Shown here: positions 61,208 through 64,000 of the stretch, piece by piece
Position numbering within the stretch: position 1 is the stretch's first letter
Layout of the letters: each line of letters starts with the position of its first letter
Assembly: GCA_047975205.1 (NCBI GenBank)
Contig: JBKEDC010000043.1
Location: 124,001-188,000, forward strand
DNA: 64,000 bases
Source: JBKEDC01 sp047975205
GTDB taxonomy: Bacteria; Bacteroidota; Bacteroidia; Bacteroidales; Prolixibacteraceae
Reading direction: 5' to 3'
Translations under genes and position numbers: made by a program
Notes under the pieces: generated by a model
What the model was told of the DNA's origin: nothing
Seen by the model: the letters and a program-made list of their open reading frames with translations, nothing else
The model's database searches: none

Positions 61208-62029
61208 ATGAAACTTATTTATTCTTTATCCATTATCTTTTTAATATCTGCATTGAGTAGTTGCAGTAAAGATCCCGGCGACCCCACCCCTATACAGCCG
61301 GAGCCTCAGCTAGCCGTATGCTATTCATTTGAACACAGTAATGATAGCAAGCTAATTGAGGTCGGCGACACTATTAACATGACTTGGACAGATTCTATTA
61401 CTGTTTCAGTGGAAACCGGTGATAGTTTATCAATTAATGACTTAGTATTCGATTGTCCGGAAGGAATAAATAGCACCGATAAAGGTAAATATCAGTATCT
61501 AATCTCACCATCTGTGTCGGGTTTATTTCAAGTAGTTGTACTCATCAACACTTCTGATTCTGTGGTAGTCGATAACTCATTCTATATAAATACACCCATA
61601 GTAACCTATTCTTTAGAAAATAGGAATGTCATGGATTTTAGCTATACAATTGATGTTGAGGATAACGAATTAAAAACAAAAATTTTAGATGATATCAAGC
61701 ACGATGGTATGTCTTATCTCAAAACGATAGATCTCACATGCAATTCTCTTACTAGCGGCTCATACCTAGGCGTTGTTATACGATATAACGATACCATTCC
61801 CGGAAAATTCACCTCAACAAATACATTAGACCTAGAAGACTTTACTCTTGCCCATGATGGTTTTAATTACTATGCCACGTTACCCATTGAAAAAGAATTT
61901 TCTGACGGCAGTGCCTTTTGCACTTTTAAACAGAACCTAACGAAAATGTATCAACAAAAATATGATTCTCCGGATATAAAAGAAGTAAGTATTTCAACAT
62001 CTCATTTGTATCGAAAGAGAACAAACTAG
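61208..62029 (+). CDS. Predicted lipoprotein, paralogue A (273 aa)
   Basis: A type II signal peptide (KLIYSLSIIFLISALSSC, with the Cys at residue 18) is followed by a Pro-rich spacer (DPGDPTPIQPEPQ) and a beta-rich region; no known domain. I start at ATG 61208; a TTG at 61178 would add ten residues ahead of the signal peptide. It is 64 bases before its paralogue B and shares with it the layout, the segments TIDVEDNELKTKI and FTSTNTLDLED, and a near-identical C-terminal stretch (KQNLTKMYQQKYDSPDIKEV). Probably a surface or outer-membrane protein; role unknown. Confidence 0.75.
   Translation: MKLIYSLSIIFLISALSSCSKDPGDPTPIQPEPQLAVCYSFEHSNDSKLIEVGDTINMTWTDSITVSVETGDSLSINDLVFDCPEGINSTDKGKYQYLISPSVSGLFQVVVLINTSDSVVVDNSFYINTPIVTYSLENRNVMDFSYTIDVEDNELKTKILDDIKHDGMSYLKTIDLTCNSLTSGSYLGVVIRYNDTIPGKFTSTNTLDLEDFTLAHDGFNYYATLPIEKEFSDGSAFCTFKQNLTKMYQQKYDSPDIKEVSISTSHLYRKRTN
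61931..61996 (+). repeat. 66-bp direct repeat, copy 1 (3' end of paralogue A)
   Basis: It matches copy 2 at 62835-62900 with one mismatch, while the rest of the two genes has diverged strongly. Confidence 0.9.
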
Positions 62030-62093
62030 AGATCGCTACTCACCAAACTATTTTTAAATTTATTTATCTAAATGCAATTAATCACTCTGCGCC

Positions 62094-62930
62094 ATGAAAA
62101 ACATAAAATTCATATATTTTCTTTTGTTTCTCTTTTCTATTGCATTCAGTAGTTGCAATAAAGATTTAGATGAACCGACATCTGAATCTACGAATCATTT
62201 ACGTCTATATTATTCGCATAATGATGATGAGAAACTGATCAAACCGGAAGATATTATCGATTTGACTTGGCTAGATACCATTCGTGTTCGTATAAAATCA
62301 GAAGATCCTTTTAAAATTACGCAACTCTTGCTAAACTGCCCTGAAAGCGTGTATAGAACAAACGAGGGTAACTATCAATATACCCTTTCTGCTCCCCAAT
62401 CAGGTCTTTTCGAAATAGATGTGTGTGCAGTATTGAGGGAAGAAGATGGGAGTGCAGATAGCGGCGTGTATGAAACTATAGATAATTCATTTTTCTTGCA
62501 TGTACCCACAATAGATTATTCACTTCAAAGATATGCTCCAACCGAATATGTAATTGATGTTGAAGATAGTGCGCTAAAAGCAAAAATACAAAGCGATTTG
62601 AAACTTGATAGCTTATCTAATTTCAATACAATAAATCTTAGTTGCAACTCCCCTAGTGGAGGCGCATATCAAAGCCACATCGATAACTCAAGCAATGTCA
62701 TTACCGGAGAATTTACATCAACAGATGTATCAAATTTAACTGATGCAACATTCATATATAATGGTTTCAAATACCCATTTTCTTTTTCAGTAAGTGATTT
62801 ATTTTCTAATGGAGATGCTTATTGTGTTTTAAAACAGAACCTAACGGAAATGTATCAACAAAAATATGATTCTCCGGATATAAAAGAAGTAAGTATTTCA
62901 TTTAAAGTATTCCGGCATAGACTGAATTAA
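62094..62930 (+). CDS. Predicted lipoprotein, paralogue B (278 aa)
   Basis: A type II signal peptide (KFIYFLLFLFSIAFSSC, Cys near residue 21) leads a beta-rich protein with the same plan as paralogue A: a short polar spacer, LLLNCPESVYRTNEGNYQYT matching the DCPEGINSTDKGKYQYL region of A, YVIDVEDSALKAKIQSDLK, and the near-identical end KQNLTEMYQQKYDSPDIKEV. The two arose by tandem duplication. Function unknown. No SusC/D or fimbrial genes lie beside them. Confidence 0.75.
   Translation: MKNIKFIYFLLFLFSIAFSSCNKDLDEPTSESTNHLRLYYSHNDDEKLIKPEDIIDLTWLDTIRVRIKSEDPFKITQLLLNCPESVYRTNEGNYQYTLSAPQSGLFEIDVCAVLREEDGSADSGVYETIDNSFFLHVPTIDYSLQRYAPTEYVIDVEDSALKAKIQSDLKLDSLSNFNTINLSCNSPSGGAYQSHIDNSSNVITGEFTSTDVSNLTDATFIYNGFKYPFSFSVSDLFSNGDAYCVLKQNLTEMYQQKYDSPDIKEVSISFKVFRHRLN
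62835..62900 (+). repeat. 66-bp direct repeat, copy 2 (3' end of paralogue B)
   Basis: Same sequence as 61931-61996 except one G for A. The distance between copies is 904 bases. Confidence 0.9.
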
Positions 62931-63046
62931 TTACAAATCATATTCATCTCGGTTTTATAATCTATCTATTTAACAGCTGAAAAGTTCTTTCCTAGTGTTA
63001 TGCTCTTTAACGAAAATACTAACTTAGCCGTTCAGATAAAATTTAT

Positions 63047-64000
63047 ATGAGCGAATTACAAGTGTACCGAGCATCGGCAGGAGCAGGAAAAACATTTCAA
63101 TTAACCGTTGAATATTTAAAAATTGCTTTGCAGTCAGAGTATGCCTATAAAAATATTTTAGGTGTAACTTTTACGAACAAAGCAACTTCGGAAATGAAAG
63201 GCAGGGTGCTTTCCGAGCTTTTCAAACTATCGAAAGGTGAGCAAACGGCCTATCTGGAGGTTTTACTCGCCGATAAAAGTCTTAACTTGTCTGCCGAGCA
63301 AATTAGATTGCGTTCACACACTACTCTTCGCCGCTTGCTACATGATTTTTCTCGATTTTCCATCAGCACTATCGATAGTTTCTTTCAACGCGTAATCAAA
63401 GCCTTCAACAAAGAACTGGGCATTAACGAAAACTTTCAGATTGAATTAGATAGCGATGCAACTCTCGATGAAGCTGTCGATCAAGTTATTTTATCTATTG
63501 ACAATGACAAAGAACTTTTCTCTTGGATAGTCCGATTTACAGAAAATAATATTGAAGATGGAAACAACTGGTCGGTTAGGGGTGAGATCCGCTCTCTTGC
63601 CGGAGAAATTCTAAAAGATATATTCAGAGATAATGCTGATGAACTATTTGAGAAAACCAAACAAAAAGGAATACTTCAGGAGTATCTCAAAACTCTACAA
63701 GCTATTGTTTCCAAATTTTACAATCAGGTTAATGAGATTGGAACAGCCGGAGAAAAAGCATTAGCTGATGCTAATCTCACACCTGCAGACTTTGCCGGAA
63801 AGTCGAGAAGTGTAGTCTCCAACTTTAAGAAAATGGCAACGGAGCCGTTTACAAATAAAACGGCTACCATACAAAATTGCGCCGACGATTACACTAAATT
63901 GCTTGGAAAGCACTCTCCTGCAGAAGCAGAAGTTATTGCCCCATTGCTAAGCAAACTTTTTCACAACTATTTAGCACTGCTTGAACGAGAAGAAAGCCGT
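63047..64000 (+). CDS. UvrD/AddA-like helicase-nuclease subunit (N-terminal part, runs off the window)
   Basis: 318 codons are in the window. It starts MSELQVYRASAGAGKTFQLT, with Walker A ASAGAGKT at residues 9-16, then motif Ia GVTFTNKATSEMKGRVL and FSRFSISTIDSFFQRVIKAF. This is the pattern of the AddA / RecB-like UvrD helicases that Bacteroidetes encode next to an AddB-like PD-(D/E)XK protein. It probably processes double-strand breaks for recombination. The end, with the nuclease domain, lies beyond base 64000. It is preceded by a 116-base gap without a clear promoter. Confidence 0.85.
   Translation, partial: MSELQVYRASAGAGKTFQLTVEYLKIALQSEYAYKNILGVTFTNKATSEMKGRVLSELFKLSKGEQTAYLEVLLADKSLNLSAEQIRLRSHTTLRRLLHDFSRFSISTIDSFFQRVIKAFNKELGINENFQIELDSDATLDEAVDQVILSIDNDKELFSWIVRFTENNIEDGNNWSVRGEIRSLAGEILKDIFRDNADELFEKTKQKGILQEYLKTLQAIVSKFYNQVNEIGTAGEKALADANLTPADFAGKSRSVVSNFKKMATEPFTNKTATIQNCADDYTKLLGKHSPAEAEVIAPLLSKLFHNYLALLEREESR

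Noticed and set aside
1..64000. CRISPR arrays, insertion sequences, prophage or integrase genes
   Set aside because: Searched by eye on both strands; no spaced direct repeats, transposase or integrase motifs, or phage genes were seen.

Overview
The window is chromosomal DNA from a low-GC member of the Bacteroidales, probably close to Bacteroides; the species cannot be fixed from sequence alone. The evidence is the promoter type (TTG, 18-21 bp, TAnnTTTG instead of -35/-10 boxes), the near absence of Shine-Dalgarno sites, and lineage-typical genes: a FeoA-FeoB fusion, DUF4290 next to murA, DUF3822 next to rsmD, a six-repeat S1 protein, and a MurA with Asp in place of the catalytic Cys. Most of the window is housekeeping sequence. 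No insertion sequence, prophage or CRISPR array was seen.

Layout. 1-5.3 kb: start of feoAB, a secreted sialate O-acetylesterase, a thiamine-binding protein, two tandem tRNA-Arg(ACG) genes, then a gene-poor stretch with a His-rich small protein and an ICMT-like methyltransferase. 5.4-18.1 kb: rpsA-rnz, a TonB-dependent receptor, NUDIX-aminopeptidase P, a RecD-like helicase, a DUF3822-rsmD operon, threonine aldolase. 18.2-31.5 kb: serB, dsbD, an M16 peptidase, a MATE exporter, ruvX-def, and a galactose locus (transporter, galK, divergent galM). 31.9-37.1 kb: grpE-dnaJ, DUF4290-murA, a LolA-like protein. 37.4-43.7 kb: a tripartite RND efflux system with its own Crp/Fnr-type regulator. 43.7-55.1 kb: ftsK, a DUF819-like membrane protein, rplS, a large ABCG-like transporter, a lipoprotein, yaaA-folE, a split ThrE exporter. 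55.1-60.1 kb: a cobalamin riboswitch unit, gyrB, a LOG-family protein, DUF819. 60.4-63 kb: three lipoproteins of unknown function. 63 kb to the end: the start of an AddA/UvrD-like helicase.

Four things stand out. (1) The efflux island has three FNR-type palindromes (TTGAY-N4-RTCAA). Two of them sit at exactly the same distance from variant -7 boxes, ahead of the adaptor-pump genes and ahead of the outer-membrane channel gene. The local regulator carries the matching E-x-x-S-R recognition helix but lacks the FNR iron-sulfur cysteine cluster. (2) A lipoprotein gene at 60409 is out of frame because of a run of eight G in its signal peptide; seven G would restore a perfect lipobox, so it looks like an ON/OFF slippage switch. 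(3) A cobalamin riboswitch on the minus strand, with its own promoter and terminator, encloses only a 43-codon Cys-rich ORF, upstream of thrE. (4) A 23-bp perfect palindrome and a strong hairpin lie in the gap at 24.6-25.1 kb, where no protein gene is apparent.

All statements come from reading the sequence. Family names rest on recognised motifs; no database search was run.
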